Positions 17,692 through 27,277 of a DNA stretch of 64,000 nt are shown one piece after another. The position numbers and the translations under genes were made by a program. Under the pieces are notes generated by a model. That model worked only from the letters and a program-made list of their open reading frames with translations. It made no database searches and was not told where the DNA came from. Every line of letters starts with the position of its first letter. The stretch's first letter is position 1. Source of the DNA: Pseudomonadota bacterium. Its GTDB lineage: Bacteria > Pseudomonadota > Gammaproteobacteria > Acidiferrobacterales > Acidiferrobacteraceae. The stretch covers positions 1-64,000 of the forward strand of contig JAKBUS010000006.1 of NCBI GenBank assembly GCA_021841585.1, written 5' to 3'.

Positions 17692-18659
17692 GAGGCGCGG
17701 CCCTCCCCGGCGGAGGCCCCGGCAAGGCGCGCAAGGATGGCCATGCGCACAGCGATGCCGTTGGTGACCTGCGGCAGGATCACCGACTGCGGACCGTCGG
17801 CCACGTCCGAGGCAATCTCGAGGCCACGGTTCATGGGTCCGGGATGCATCACGATGGCATCCTTGTCGGCAAGCGCCAGGCGCTCGCGAGTCAGGCCGTA
17901 GAGGTCGAAATATTCGTGGGCGCTCGGGATCAAGGCCCCGCTCATGCGCTCGAACTGGAGTCGCAGCATGATGATCACGTCGGCGCCCGACAGGCCCGTT
18001 GCCATGTCGGTGTGGGCACGGACTCCCAGAGTCTCGACCGCGGCTGGTAACAGCGAGCGCGGGCCCACGACGCGCACTTCCTTGGTACCGAGCGCCGTCA
18101 GCGCGTGGATCTGCGAGCGCGCCACCCGCGAGTGCAGGACATCGCCCACGATCGCCACCGTCAGTTGCCGGAAGTCGCCCTTGTAGCGGCGGATGGTAAA
18201 CATGTCGAGCAGGCCCTGGGTGGGGTGCGCGTGGCGCCCATCGCCGGCGTTGACGACATGCACGTGCGGGGGCACCGAACGAGCAACGAGGTCGGCGGCC
18301 CCGCTCAGCGGGTGACGGATCACGAACAGGTCGGTGTGCATGGCCTCGAGATTGCGCACGGTATCAAGCAGGCTCTCGCCCTTTTGCGTGGCGGATACGC
18401 TGGTATTGATGTTGATGATGTCGGCAGACAGGCGCTTGCCGGCGATCTCGAAGGTGGTGCGCGTGCGGGTGCTGGACTCGAAAAACAGGTTGACGATGGT
18501 CTTGCCGCGCAACAGCGGCACCTTCTTGATCTCGCGTTCGCCGACGCTGATAAATGATTCGGCCGTGTCCAGGATCTCGCCAATGGCCCCCCCGCTCAGG
18601 TCCTCGGTCGTGAGGAAGTGCCGGAGGCGGTGGGCACTGCCAGATTGTGCCGCCATCAT
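17688..18659 (-). CDS. pyrB: Aspartate carbamoyltransferase catalytic subunit
   Basis: This enzyme forms carbamoyl-aspartate, the first committed step of pyrimidine synthesis. It is 323 residues from the ATG at 18659, which overlaps the pyrR stop as ATGA. Carbamoyl-phosphate-binding [13 protein letters not shown] and [12 protein letters not shown] are intact. No pyrI regulatory gene is present. The neighbouring pyrX suggests a PyrB-PyrX dodecamer of the Pseudomonas type. Confidence 0.96.
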   Translation of the reverse strand: MMAAQSGSAHRLRHFLTTEDLSGGAIGEILDTAESFISVGEREIKKVPLLRGKTIVNLFFESSTRTRTTFEIAGKRLSADIININTSVSATQKGESLLDTVRNLEAMHTDLFVIRHPLSGAADLVARSVPPHVHVVNAGDGRHAHPTQGLLDMFTIRRYKGDFRQLTVAIVGDVLHSRVARSQIHALTALGTKEVRVVGPRSLLPAAVETLGVRAHTDMATGLSGADVIIMLRLQFERMSGALIPSAHEYFDLYGLTRERLALADKDAIVMHPGPMNRGLEIASDVADGPQSVILPQVTNGIAVRMAILARLAGASAGEGRAS

Positions 18660-19144
18660 TCGCCCTTCTCCGTGATGCGGATACCCAGGGGGTCGGGTCC
18701 CGTCAGCTTGACGTGTTGCCACGGCTTCAGGGATATCGTCGCGCCGGCGATGTCGGGTTGTACCGGCAGCTCGCGTCCATCGCGCACGATCAGGACCGCG
18801 AGCGCAATGGATGCCGGGCGCGCAAAATCGAATATCTCGTTCATGGCTGCCCTTATAGTGCGCCCGGTATGCAGTACGTCATCGACGAGGATGATGTGGC
18901 GCCCGTCGAGGGGGACCGGAAGGTGCGAGGTCTTGACCTGTGGGTGTATGCCGACCCGGCTGAAGTCGTCGCGATAAAACGAGATGTCGAGGGTCCCGAG
19001 CGGTTCATCGAGGCCCAGACCCTCATGGACGCGCTCGGCCACCCATACCCCACCCGTATGGATGCCGATCAAGAGCGGCTTGCGTTCGCCAAAGGCCCGT
19101 GCGCCGTCGATTACGCGTGCCAGCGCTTCTTCCACGTCGATCAC
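18656..19144 (-). CDS. pyrR: PyrR: pyrimidine regulator / uracil phosphoribosyltransferase
   Basis: The 162-residue protein has the phosphoribosyltransferase fold and the PRPP loop [18 protein letters not shown]. PyrR proteins bind pyr mRNA attenuators in Gram-positives. In the proteobacterial pyrR-pyrB-pyrX arrangement the regulatory role is less certain, and no obvious attenuator stem with a T-run is seen before it; only 15 bp separate it from ruvX. It may act mainly as a uracil salvage enzyme. Confidence 0.92.
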   Translation of the reverse strand: MIDVEEALARVIDGARAFGERKPLLIGIHTGGVWVAERVHEGLGLDEPLGTLDISFYRDDFSRVGIHPQVKTSHLPVPLDGRHIILVDDVLHTGRTIRAAMNEIFDFARPASIALAVLIVRDGRELPVQPDIAGATISLKPWQHVKLTGPDPLGIRITEKGE

Positions 19145-19159
19145 GGATGCCCCTTCCCT

Positions 19160-19615
19160 TTATTCCGCTCCGCCCTGTTCCCGCCAGCGCGTGCGCTGCT
19201 GTGGTTCGTCAAAGAACGCCTGAAGGATCGCCACTGCCGCCAAGGTGTCGAGCATGGCCTTGCGCCGGGTCTTGCGCGCCCCGGTGTCCCTGACGTGCTC
19301 GCGCACCGCGACCGTGGTCAGCCGTTCGTCGACCCAGTATACCGGGAGATGATAGCGGCCGTCCAAGCGCCTCCCGAAACGCAGGCTTAGGGCCGTCATG
19401 GCATTATCGGTGCCATCCATATTGCGCGGCAGCCCGACGACCAGTCCCTGCGGTTGCCAGAGATCCACGAGCCGGGCGATGGCGGCCCAGTCCGGCCCGC
19501 TCTTCAGTCCGGCCACGCATCCGGCGCCCTCGGCGCGCGCGCTCGGGAGGCGTCCCACGGCCACGCCTATGCTCTTCGTCCCGTAATCAAACCCCAAGTA
19601 AGTCTGCGCGCTCAC
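19160..19615 (-). CDS. ruvX: Holliday junction resolvase-like / pre-16S rRNA nuclease
   Basis: YqgF/RuvX is a 151-residue RNase H-fold nuclease. It shows the first catalytic Asp in YLGFDYGTKSIGVAVG, the LVVGLPRNMDGTDN motif and VYWVDERLTTV. In E. coli it processes the 5' end of 16S rRNA. Its start overlaps the yqgE stop by 4 bp, a very widely conserved pair. Confidence 0.94.
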   Translation of the reverse strand: MSAQTYLGFDYGTKSIGVAVGRLPSARAEGAGCVAGLKSGPDWAAIARLVDLWQPQGLVVGLPRNMDGTDNAMTALSLRFGRRLDGRYHLPVYWVDERLTTVAVREHVRDTGARKTRRKAMLDTLAAVAILQAFFDEPQQRTRWREQGGAE

Positions 19616-20175
19616 GCGTGGCCCGCGTCCCCGCAGAGTTGCGCCATGTCAACACCGAGCAGGTGGGCGGCGGCCGACCAGCGCGTCTCGGAAGGCGCCT
19701 GAAACAGGATCTCAGAGCTTGCCGGCACGCTCAGCCATGCGTTATCGGCCATCTCTTTCTCGAGTTGCCCAGGGCCCCACCCGGCGTAGCCGAGCGCAAG
19801 CAGAAAGCGTGCCGGACCCTCGTGGTTGGCGATCGCCGTCAGAATATCGCGGGAGGTCGACACGCCCAGCGTCTCGCTCACCGCCAAGGTCGATTCGTAG
19901 GCCCCCAGGGGTTCATGGAGGACGAAGCCGCGGTTGTTCTGGATGGGGCCGCCGAGATATACCGTCTGTCCGGCCGTGCGCGGGTCGGGGTTGGCGATAT
20001 CGAGCTGCTGAAAGACGTCGCCCAGGGTCAGTTCGACGGGACGGTTGATGATGATGCCCATGGCCCCTTCCGTGCTATGTTCGCAGATCAAAGTCACGGT
20101 GCGAAAGAAGTTGGGATCACCAAGCCCCGGCATGGCGATGAGAAATTGATTGGCGAGCGGTGTGGTCATATTCAT
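19612..20175 (-). CDS. YqgE/AlgH family protein
   Basis: The 187-residue product has the UPF0301 signatures LANQFLIAMPGLGDPNFFRT, GIIINRPVELTLGDVFQQL, VYLGGPIQNNRGFVLH and LALGYAGWGPGQLEKEM. The molecular role is unknown; AlgH has been tied to alginate regulation in Pseudomonas. It begins the translationally coupled yqgE-ruvX pair, 184 bp downstream of the TonB-like gene. A GCGAGGG ribosome site precedes the ATG. Confidence 0.93.
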   Translation of the reverse strand: MNMTTPLANQFLIAMPGLGDPNFFRTVTLICEHSTEGAMGIIINRPVELTLGDVFQQLDIANPDPRTAGQTVYLGGPIQNNRGFVLHEPLGAYESTLAVSETLGVSTSRDILTAIANHEGPARFLLALGYAGWGPGQLEKEMADNAWLSVPASSEILFQAPSETRWSAAAHLLGVDMAQLCGDAGHA

Positions 20176-20359
20176 GGGGCCCTCGCAGCGAAGTGGTGAA
20201 TGTGTGGCCTCGCGCAGCCGACGCCCCTTGAGCGCCGCTTACCCGCGCGGGATGCTTGGCGGCTTGCCCTTTCGCCGGTGTCCTCTCGCCGGGACGTGCC
20301 GTTTTTAAGGTCAACCTAGTATCCGGCATGCCCGCGGGTCTTTCAAGGGAAGTCCGGGT

Positions 20360-21229
20360 TTAAGGGGTAGCGTTTGTCGAGGGTGCACTCCCAGTCATAT
20401 GCCCACCGCGAAATCGCCATGTTTCGATGATTGGCAGGACTCGAAGCCCGGCCCCGCGCACCGCCGGAAGGGGTGCGAACGGAGCGGCGTTGCGAACCAT
20501 AACAATCGCCGCATGGTCGAGCGCGAGATAGGGCGATCGCCGCAGGATCTTCACGCTTTGCAGGGCGCCATTCTTAAGAATCTTGACCTCGAGCACGAGC
20601 GCCCCGTTCAGGTCATGCCCGGCGAACATGCGCCGGTATTGCCGGCTCCCGAGGCGCTCCATGCGCCGAACCCAGCGCATGATATAGGCGGCGTAGGCCA
20701 AGCGGCGCACGGAGACACCGCCACGGCCACGGCCGGAGGCCCGCGCGACACGCCAGTCACGGCGGATTTCGGCCTTGAGGCGCGCCTCCTCGCCGGCCAG
20801 CTGTCGGGCGATACCGAGTTGCTCGGCGATCGCGGCATGCAATTGCCAGACAGGCTTGGCAAAGGTAAGGCGCAGCGGGCCTTGGCGAGTATGTAGCAAC
20901 CGGAGGTGATCGACCGGTGAGCGGCGCGCGCGCCGGTTGTGCTGCTGTCGCGGTGCCCCGCCATCACGGGTGGTGGCGACGAACGGTGTATGGGCCGCGC
21001 GTTTCTTGTGTGTGCCGCCCCCGCCGCGCATGTTGACCTGCGCAAGCCGCCGCGCATGGCGCGGCCTGGAATGGCTTGCCGCCTGAACGAGCGTGACATC
21101 GAGGGCGCGCCCTGGTGAACCGTGGGGCATGTCGAAGCGCACGCCGAGGATCAGCACGAGATGCAAAAGCCCGGCAAGGAAGAGCGCGATGCCGAGGCGA
21201 TCGGCGGGCTTCATGCGGACCGGCGTCAT
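20360..21229 (-). CDS. TonB-like energy transducer, C-terminal TonB box type
   Basis: The 289-residue protein has one N-terminal membrane helix (about residues 12-30), a long basic periplasmic linker and a C-terminal TonB fold (LNGALVLEVKILKNGALQSV...SPYLALDHAAIVMVRNAAPF). The linker is Arg/His-rich instead of Pro/Lys-rich. The start overlaps the gshB stop by 4 bp. Pseudomonas carries a TonB paralogue (TonB3, implicated in twitching motility) at the same place beside gshB and the pil-chp genes, so a pilus-related role is plausible by synteny. Confidence 0.8.
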   Translation of the reverse strand: MTPVRMKPADRLGIALFLAGLLHLVLILGVRFDMPHGSPGRALDVTLVQAASHSRPRHARRLAQVNMRGGGGTHKKRAAHTPFVATTRDGGAPRQQHNRRARRSPVDHLRLLHTRQGPLRLTFAKPVWQLHAAIAEQLGIARQLAGEEARLKAEIRRDWRVARASGRGRGGVSVRRLAYAAYIMRWVRRMERLGSRQYRRMFAGHDLNGALVLEVKILKNGALQSVKILRRSPYLALDHAAIVMVRNAAPFAPLPAVRGAGLRVLPIIETWRFRGGHMTGSAPSTNATP

Positions 21230-22191
21230 GGCACGCTGGCGGTCTTGGTCATCTTACGCTCCAGGACATCGAAAAAGTCGCCGGCAATGTTGAGATCAAA
21301 GAGCCGGTCGAGTTCGCGCAGGCCGGTGGGACTCGTGACGTTGATTTCAGTCAGTGATTCGCCGATGACGTCGAGTCCGACGAACAGAAGGCCGCGCGCG
21401 CGCAGCGTCGGGCCCACGCGTTCACAGATGCGCCGGTCCGAGGGACTGAGCGGCTGGCCGACTCCGGTGCCTCCAGCGGCGAGATTGCCGCGTGTTTCGC
21501 CTGGCGCCGGCACGCGCGCCAGGGCAAACGGCACTGGCTCCCCATCTATCATGAGGATGCGCTTGTCGCCCGAGGTGATGGCCGGCAGGTAGCGTTGCGC
21601 CATAGTCGGGTGCTGCTCGTTGCCGGTCATGGTCTCGAAGATGACGTTGACGTTCGGGTCGCCCGTTGCCACGCGAAAGACCGAGCTCCCGCCCATGCCA
21701 TCCAGCGGTTTGACAACGATGTCCCCGTGCTCGCGCAGGAACGCGTGCAGGGCATCCTTGCGGCTGGTCACGAGCGTGGGAGGCATGCAATCGGGGAACC
21801 AGGTGGCGAACAGTTTCTCGTTGGCGTTGCGCAGGCTCGCCGGATCGTTGACCACGAGCGCCCCGGCCGCTTGCGCGTGCTCGAGCAGATAGGTCGCATA
21901 GATGTAGTCCATATTGAAGGGCGGGTCCTTGCGCATCAATATGACGTCGGCGTCCCCAAGGGCGAGTTCGCGTGTCTCGCCGAGTTCACACCAGTCCTTG
22001 TCCGAGTCGCGTACCACCATGCTCCGCACCCGCGCCACGGGACGATTGGCGGAAAGTGCTAGGTCGCGCGCCTCGAGGAAGTCTATGCGGTAGCCGCGCC
22101 GGCCGGCCTCGCGCAGCAGCCCCACGGTCGTGTCCTTGTAGGCCTTGATGTGATCGACCGGATCCATGACCACTACGAGGTGCCGCGTCAT
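21226..22191 (-). CDS. gshB: Glutathione synthetase
   Basis: This ATP-grasp ligase adds glycine to gamma-glutamylcysteine. The 321-residue product shows LMRKDPPFNMDYIYATYLLE, VVKPLDGMGGSSVFRV, GDKRILMIDGEPVPFALAR, LAAGGTGVGQPLS and FVGLDVIGESLTEINVTSPTG, the full set of GshB signatures. It is coupled by 4-bp overlaps to gshA upstream and the TonB-like gene downstream. Confidence 0.97.
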   Translation of the reverse strand: MTRHLVVVMDPVDHIKAYKDTTVGLLREAGRRGYRIDFLEARDLALSANRPVARVRSMVVRDSDKDWCELGETRELALGDADVILMRKDPPFNMDYIYATYLLEHAQAAGALVVNDPASLRNANEKLFATWFPDCMPPTLVTSRKDALHAFLREHGDIVVKPLDGMGGSSVFRVATGDPNVNVIFETMTGNEQHPTMAQRYLPAITSGDKRILMIDGEPVPFALARVPAPGETRGNLAAGGTGVGQPLSPSDRRICERVGPTLRARGLLFVGLDVIGESLTEINVTSPTGLRELDRLFDLNIAGDFFDVLERKMTKTASVP

Positions 22192-23498
22192 TTTGCACCC
22201 CCGGGCGCCTCCTGGAGTTCGCGGGCGGCTGCGAGCAGCGCCAGGCGCGCCACGACTCCGTAGGCGTAAAAGCGATTAGGCCCTGAGTCTGGGGCCAATG
22301 TCCCATCGGGGTTCGTGCAGCACTCGGCGAAGGCCAGTGACTGGAATTGCATGCCGGGCGCGTTCAGGTTTTCATCGATGCCACGCGCCCCATGAAGGCG
22401 ATAAAAGCCGCCCACCACGAAGCGGTCCACCATATAAACCACCGGTTCCGCCACGGCCTGTTCGGGTCCGAGCGTCTCGAACGTGTAGACGCCTTCCTGC
22501 ACCATCACCTCCTGGACCGTCTGGCCTTCCTTGATCACCGCCATCTTGTTACGTTGCCGGCGGTTCAGTTGACGCACCTCGTCGGCGTGGTGCACGGTCA
22601 TGATGCCCATGCCATAGGTCCCGGCATCGGCCTTGACGATCACGAAGGGGTCCTGGGTGATACCATATTCCTGGTACTTCTCGCCGACCAGGCGCAACAC
22701 CTCCTCGACGTTATGGGCAAGACAGTCCTCGCCCTCGCGTTTTTGGAAATCGATGCGTCCGCAGCGGCGGAAGATCGGGTCTATGAGCCAGGGGTCGATG
22801 TCGTTTAGTGCCCCGAACTCGATGGCGAGCGCCCGATATTGGGTAAAATGGTCGGATTTGAGGCGATTCCACCAGCCAAGCGACAGCGGCGGCATGACCG
22901 GCTGGGTGAGGCCCTGCAGGATCGCCGGGGGACCCGCGGACAAGTCATTGTTCAAAAGCACGAGACAGGGGTTGAAGTCCGGGATGCCGACGCGGTCCCC
23001 GGTGCGGGTGACCGGTGCCACCGGGATCGCACGCCCGCTCGCCAGCGTTATGTGCGTGGGCACCGCATCGCCCGTCAGCAGCGATCCGACGCGGACCTCG
23101 TAGCCGGCGCGCTCCAGGAGCATGACGAGCGCGCCGATGTTTTCCCAATAGAAGGTGTTGCGGGTATGGTTCTCCGGTATCAGCAGCACGCGCGCCGCGC
23201 GCGGGCACAGGCGTTCGACGGCGGCCTGCAGGGCCTGCACGCACAGCGGGTGGAAGGCCGGATTGAGGTTGTTGAATCCGGCCGGGAACAGGTTAGTATC
23301 CACGGGGGCGAGCTTGAAGCCGGCATTGCGCAGGTCGACCGACGTGTAGAAGGGGACCGGCGTTGTGAGCCATCTCTCATGAAACCACTGCTCGATCCGC
23401 GTTTCACGTTCCAAAAACCGCTCCTCGAGGGCCAATAAGGGGCCGGTCAGGGCGGTTGTGAGGTGGGGGACGGGCTGATGTATGGGCGCACAGCTCAT
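22188..23498 (-). CDS. gshA: Glutamate-cysteine ligase, Acidithiobacillus/proteobacterial short type
   Basis: The 436-residue product belongs to the third gshA type, known from A. ferrooxidans and some proteobacteria, rather than the E. coli or plant types. Recognisable stretches are FYTSVDLRNAGFKLAPVDTN, FPAGFNNLN, LLIPENHTRNTFYWEN, VIVKADAGTYGMGIM and QEGVYTFE. It makes gamma-glutamylcysteine, passed on to GshB, whose gene overlaps by 4 bp. The ATG at 23498 is chosen over a TTG five codons upstream. It is divergent from pilG. Confidence 0.93.
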   Translation of the reverse strand: MSCAPIHQPVPHLTTALTGPLLALEERFLERETRIEQWFHERWLTTPVPFYTSVDLRNAGFKLAPVDTNLFPAGFNNLNPAFHPLCVQALQAAVERLCPRAARVLLIPENHTRNTFYWENIGALVMLLERAGYEVRVGSLLTGDAVPTHITLASGRAIPVAPVTRTGDRVGIPDFNPCLVLLNNDLSAGPPAILQGLTQPVMPPLSLGWWNRLKSDHFTQYRALAIEFGALNDIDPWLIDPIFRRCGRIDFQKREGEDCLAHNVEEVLRLVGEKYQEYGITQDPFVIVKADAGTYGMGIMTVHHADEVRQLNRRQRNKMAVIKEGQTVQEVMVQEGVYTFETLGPEQAVAEPVVYMVDRFVVGGFYRLHGARGIDENLNAPGMQFQSLAFAECCTNPDGTLAPDSGPNRFYAYGVVARLALLAAARELQEAPGGAK

Positions 23499-23731
23499 GA
23501 GCGGACCTCGCAACGTGAAAGAAGGCGAATAGTGACACCATGCGTTAACGAAAGGAAAGGCGTGGGCGTCGTTTTCCAGGGCCGGGGTGCCAGGCGGCCT
23601 GCAGGCTGGAAATTTTATAGACCCCTTAAATGGATTTCGCGGCTCGCGTATGCTAGTAAATCAGGAGGGTGCAGAAAGAGACGCAGGAGCGGCTCAAAAC
23701 GGCCGTCCGAAACGTAGCGGCGAGGATTCCC

Positions 23732-24097
23732 GTGAGTATCAAGGTTATGATAATCGATGACAGCAATACGATACGGCGGACGGCGGAGGCCCTTTTAAAG
23801 AAGGCGGGCTACGACGTCTACACGGCAGGGGATGGCTTCGAGGCCATGTCAGTCATCACCGACCGCCGGCCAGACATCATCTTCGTGGACATCATGATGC
23901 CCAGGCTAGATGGTTACCAGACCTGCCTTTTGATAAAGAATAATAAGAATTTCAAGCATATACCTGTCATCATGCTCTCCAGTAAGGATGGCTTGTTCGA
24001 TAAGGCACGCGGACGGATCGCCGGATCCGAGGAGCATGTCAACAAACCCTTCACCCAGGAAGAGCTGGTGGAAGTCATTGCCCGGCATGTGCACTAG
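23732..24097 (+). CDS. pilG: Twitching-motility response regulator PilG
   Basis: A single receiver domain (about 121 residues) without an output domain. It has VMIIDDSNTIRRTAEALLKK, the phospho-acceptor Asp in IIFVDIMMPRLDGYQT, and HVNKPFTQEEL with the conserved Lys. The wording is very close to PilG, which promotes pilus extension under ChpA control. The GTG at 23732 with GAGG upstream gives the normal length. A GTG at 23669 sits directly against an AGGAGG, leaving no spacing, so it is judged less likely. Confidence 0.92.
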   Translation: MSIKVMIIDDSNTIRRTAEALLKKAGYDVYTAGDGFEAMSVITDRRPDIIFVDIMMPRLDGYQTCLLIKNNKNFKHIPVIMLSSKDGLFDKARGRIAGSEEHVNKPFTQEELVEVIARHVH

Positions 24098-24160
24098 CTG
24101 GTCCGCAGTCGCAACGTCCTGCGATTTTGCATATTTAAGATAGAAAGGAGAGAAGCAATA

Positions 24161-24523
24161 ATGGCGATTAAGAGTATTTTGGTGGTGGACGATTCGCCAA
24201 CCGAGCTGCACCTCCTGCAGGAGATGCTGGGGCGGAACGGGTTCACGATCTCGACTGCGAGAAGCGGCGAGGAATGCCTGGAGAAGCTAAAAACCATGCG
24301 CCCAGACCTCATCCTCATGGATGTGGTGATGCCTGGCATGAGCGGATTCGAGGCGACGCGGACGATATCGAAAGGCCCGGCTACTGCCGGCATCCCGATC
24401 ATCATCTGCACGACCAAGGGGCAGGAGACCGATAAGGCCTGGGGCCTGCGTCAGGGCGCGAAGGATTACATCGTGAAGCCGGTGGTGGAAAGCGTGCTGC
24501 TCGACAAGATTCGGGCGCTGTGA
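24161..24523 (+). CDS. pilH: Twitching-motility response regulator PilH
   Basis: A 120-residue stand-alone receiver: ILVVDDSPTELHLLQEML, LILMDVVMPGMSGFEATR (phospho-Asp), and IPIIICTTKGQETDKAWGLRQGA followed by YIVKP. It matches PilH, which opposes PilG by favouring retraction or draining phosphate from ChpA. A good GAAAGGAGAG site precedes the ATG. It overlaps pilI by 4 bp. Confidence 0.93.
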   Translation: MAIKSILVVDDSPTELHLLQEMLGRNGFTISTARSGEECLEKLKTMRPDLILMDVVMPGMSGFEATRTISKGPATAGIPIIICTTKGQETDKAWGLRQGAKDYIVKPVVESVLLDKIRAL

Positions 24524-25065
24524 GCGATATCGCCCAGGATAGCGCCTTCGCGCTGCTCCTGCGGATGCAGGGCGAGGCGCGGGCGCATGCCCCGGGCCTG
24601 CCGGAACAGACCCAGGCCGCACCCTTGTGGAGCGGGCTTGGGTTCCGGCTCGCTAGCCTATCGTTGCTCGCATCACTTGACCAGGTCGCCGAGGTGCTGG
24701 TGCGGCCGGACGTCACGCGCGTGCCCGGCACGAAGCGTTGGGTGAAGGGTGTTGCCAACGTGCGCGGCTCGCTCCTCACGATCATCGATCTTGCGGAATA
24801 TTTCGGGAAGGCGCCCGTGCCCATGGACGACAAGGCGCGCCTGCTCGTGATGCATGTCGGCGATTTTAGTACGGCACTTGTGGTTAACGAGGTTTTGGGG
24901 TTAAAGCATTTCGATGCCGAGCGGGATCGGCGCGACATCGCGGGGCTCGATAACGCTGTCCTCATGCATGTGCAGACCGCATATGCCCAGGACGATACGT
25001 TATGGGGCGTCTTTGATCTGCGTTCGCTTACGGAAAGCCTGACTTTTAAGCACGTGGCGGCTTGA
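24520..25065 (+). CDS. pilI: CheW-like adaptor PilI
   Basis: The 181-residue CheW-domain protein couples the receptor PilJ to the kinase ChpA. It starts at a GTG overlapping pilH (GTGA). The CheW core is recognisable in GVANVRGSLLTIIDLAEYFG (the hallmark G-x-x-N-x-R-G) and in LLVMHVGDFSTALVVNEVLGLKHF, read as separate strands. Length is normal. Confidence 0.92.
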   Translation: MSDIAQDSAFALLLRMQGEARAHAPGLPEQTQAAPLWSGLGFRLASLSLLASLDQVAEVLVRPDVTRVPGTKRWVKGVANVRGSLLTIIDLAEYFGKAPVPMDDKARLLVMHVGDFSTALVVNEVLGLKHFDAERDRRDIAGLDNAVLMHVQTAYAQDDTLWGVFDLRSLTESLTFKHVAA

Positions 25066-25121
25066 TGTCGTCGCGACAAGCGATCGGCTGCATATAAGAA
25101 CGTTAACGAGGAACATCGATT

Positions 25122-27251
25122 ATGGTGGCGAGACTATCCAAAAAGAAGGGGGTCGTTTTGGATCAGCCGACCGAAGAGCTGGCGTCCATGGGCGGCGGGC
25201 AAGGCGAACGGTTCGTCGAGGTGCAGCCGACACCCAAAAAACGCGTCAAGGCCGAGCGTGGCAAGAAGGGGCCGCTTGCCGGCCGCAGCATGACCGGCGT
25301 CTCGGTCCTGCTTTTGATGATGGTCGTGTCGCTCATAGGCGTGGCGATCCTGTTCGGTTCGGAGGCACAGCAGGCCAATCGCGACTCGAAGTATATCGAG
25401 CAGTCCGACCAGTTGCTCATGTTGTCGCAGCGTATCGCCAAGGATGCGGCGGCGGCGACGCTCGGCGAGGAGAGCGCGTTTAGTGACCTCAAACGCTCGC
25501 GCGCCGACTACCAGAACATCATCGACAGCCTGAAGAACGGCAGCACGGCCCTCGGCATACCGCCCACCCCGATGATGGTTCGGCCGGCACTCATGGCGCT
25601 CGATACCACCTGGCATGGCGTGCGTCATCACGTCGATCAGATCATAAAGCAGGAAGAGCCGGCGCTCATGATGCACGACTATGTGGCGACGGTGAACCAG
25701 ACCGCGCCCATGCTGCTTGCGTTGTGGGACGAGATCGTGACGCGCGGCATGCGCGCCCATATGTCGCCTCGCCTGATCTATCTCGGGGCGCGTCAAGGCA
25801 TGCTGAGCCAGCGCATCACGATGGAGGTGAATTTGTTTGCCGAAGGCGGCAGCGCGGCAGCGGTGGCGGCAGCGGAGTTCGGCGAGGACACGAAGCTCTT
25901 CAAGCAGACGCAGGCGCAATTGGCGTCGCAGCTTCCGGCGGTCACGCACGCCAAGTTCGTGCGCGCCGAGCACACCTTCGCGGCCATGGATGAGAGCGTG
26001 CAGGGCATTCTGGCCGACGCCGCGCCATTGTTCGTCGCGCAGCGCGCGGGCGCCGTGATCTTCCATACCAGTAACAAGCTGCTCGCGCAAAGCCGTGCCC
26101 TCGTGGGCGGCTATGTCGCACTTTCGCATAAGCGCCAGTTCGAGAAGTACGCCGGTTACGCCTTGGCGGGATTGTCGCTCGTGTTCCTATTGCTGCTCGG
26201 GCGCAAGCTCGTCGGCGACGAGCGGGTGCGCGCGCGCCAAAGCGCCAACCAGAACCGCGAGACGCAGGACGCGATCCTGAAGCTGCTAGACGAGATGGGC
26301 GACCTTGCCGATGGCGACCTGACGATTCAACCGCAGGTGACGGAGCAGATCACGGGCGCCATCGCCGACTCCATCAACTACGCCGTGAAGGAGATGCGCA
26401 ACGTCGTGTATCGCATCAATACCACGGCGCAGGAGGTGGCGAGCGCCTCGAACCGCAGCCGCCGGACGGCGGCCGAACTGAACGACGCCGCCACGCGCCA
26501 GGCCGCGCAGATCCTGGCGACCACCGAGCGCATCCGAACCATGGCAAAGTCCATGGATGACATGTCGCAGAGCGCCGGACGGTCTGCGGAGGTGGCACAG
26601 GGCTCGGTGTTGACGGCCAAGCGCGGCGCCGAAGCGGTGCAGAACACCATCAAGGGCATGGATGAGATGCGCGAGCAGATCCAGGAGACCGCCAAGCGCA
26701 TCAAGCGGCTCGGCGAGAGCTCGCAGCAGATCGGTGAAATCGTGGAGCTCATCAACGACATTGCCGAGCAGACCAACATCCTGTCGCTGAACGCCGCCAT
26801 CCAGGCGGCCATGGCCGGAGACGCGGGACGCGGTTTCGCGGTGGTCGCGGATGAAGTGCAAAGGCTTGCGGAGCGCTCGGGGGCTGCGACCAAGCAGATC
26901 GCGGATCTCGTGAAGACCATTCAGGCCGACACCAACGAGGCCGTGAGCTCCATGGAGAAGGCCACGAACGGCGTGGTAGAGGGTACGCGCCTTGCGGACG
27001 CCGCGGGTCAGGCGCTCGGCCAGATCGAGTCGGTGTCCGAGCAGCTGTCCGGACTTATCGTGCGTATCGCCAAAGACGCGCGCGCGCAGTCCGAGGCTGC
27101 GACGACCGTCTCGACCAGCATGAGCGAGATCCAGGAGGCGACGGCGACCACGTCTGCGGGAACTCAGCAGACCGCCGAGTCCATCGCCAAGCTCTCCGAT
27201 CTCGTGGGCGAACTGCAGGCATCGGTTGCGGGCTTCAAGCTGCCGGCTTGA
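25122..27251 (+). CDS. pilJ: Type IV pilus chemoreceptor PilJ
   Basis: A 709-residue methyl-accepting protein. The first membrane helix is at about residues 58-79 and the second at about 343-362. A PilJ-type periplasmic region with two repeats ([29 protein letters not shown]) lies between them. A HAMP-like linker follows, then a long coiled-coil signalling domain with the conserved hairpin tip [20 protein letters not shown]. The N-terminal cytoplasmic extension of about 57 basic residues is longer than usual. No methyltransferase gene (pilK) follows; chpA comes next. Confidence 0.95.
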   Translation: MVARLSKKKGVVLDQPTEELASMGGGQGERFVEVQPTPKKRVKAERGKKGPLAGRSMTGVSVLLLMMVVSLIGVAILFGSEAQQANRDSKYIEQSDQLLMLSQRIAKDAAAATLGEESAFSDLKRSRADYQNIIDSLKNGSTALGIPPTPMMVRPALMALDTTWHGVRHHVDQIIKQEEPALMMHDYVATVNQTAPMLLALWDEIVTRGMRAHMSPRLIYLGARQGMLSQRITMEVNLFAEGGSAAAVAAAEFGEDTKLFKQTQAQLASQLPAVTHAKFVRAEHTFAAMDESVQGILADAAPLFVAQRAGAVIFHTSNKLLAQSRALVGGYVALSHKRQFEKYAGYALAGLSLVFLLLLGRKLVGDERVRARQSANQNRETQDAILKLLDEMGDLADGDLTIQPQVTEQITGAIADSINYAVKEMRNVVYRINTTAQEVASASNRSRRTAAELNDAATRQAAQILATTERIRTMAKSMDDMSQSAGRSAEVAQGSVLTAKRGAEAVQNTIKGMDEMREQIQETAKRIKRLGESSQQIGEIVELINDIAEQTNILSLNAAIQAAMAGDAGRGFAVVADEVQRLAERSGAATKQIADLVKTIQADTNEAVSSMEKATNGVVEGTRLADAAGQALGQIESVSEQLSGLIVRIAKDARAQSEAATTVSTSMSEIQEATATTSAGTQQTAESIAKLSDLVGELQASVAGFKLPA

Positions 27252-27277
27252 GGGCTGGCGTGCCGGCCGGGGGTAAG

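Noticed and set aside
18600-18722. PyrR-responsive attenuator before pyrB
   Set aside because: pyrB starts in a 4-bp overlap with pyrR, leaving no room, and there is no T-run terminator; an RNA-binding site for PyrR cannot be shown.
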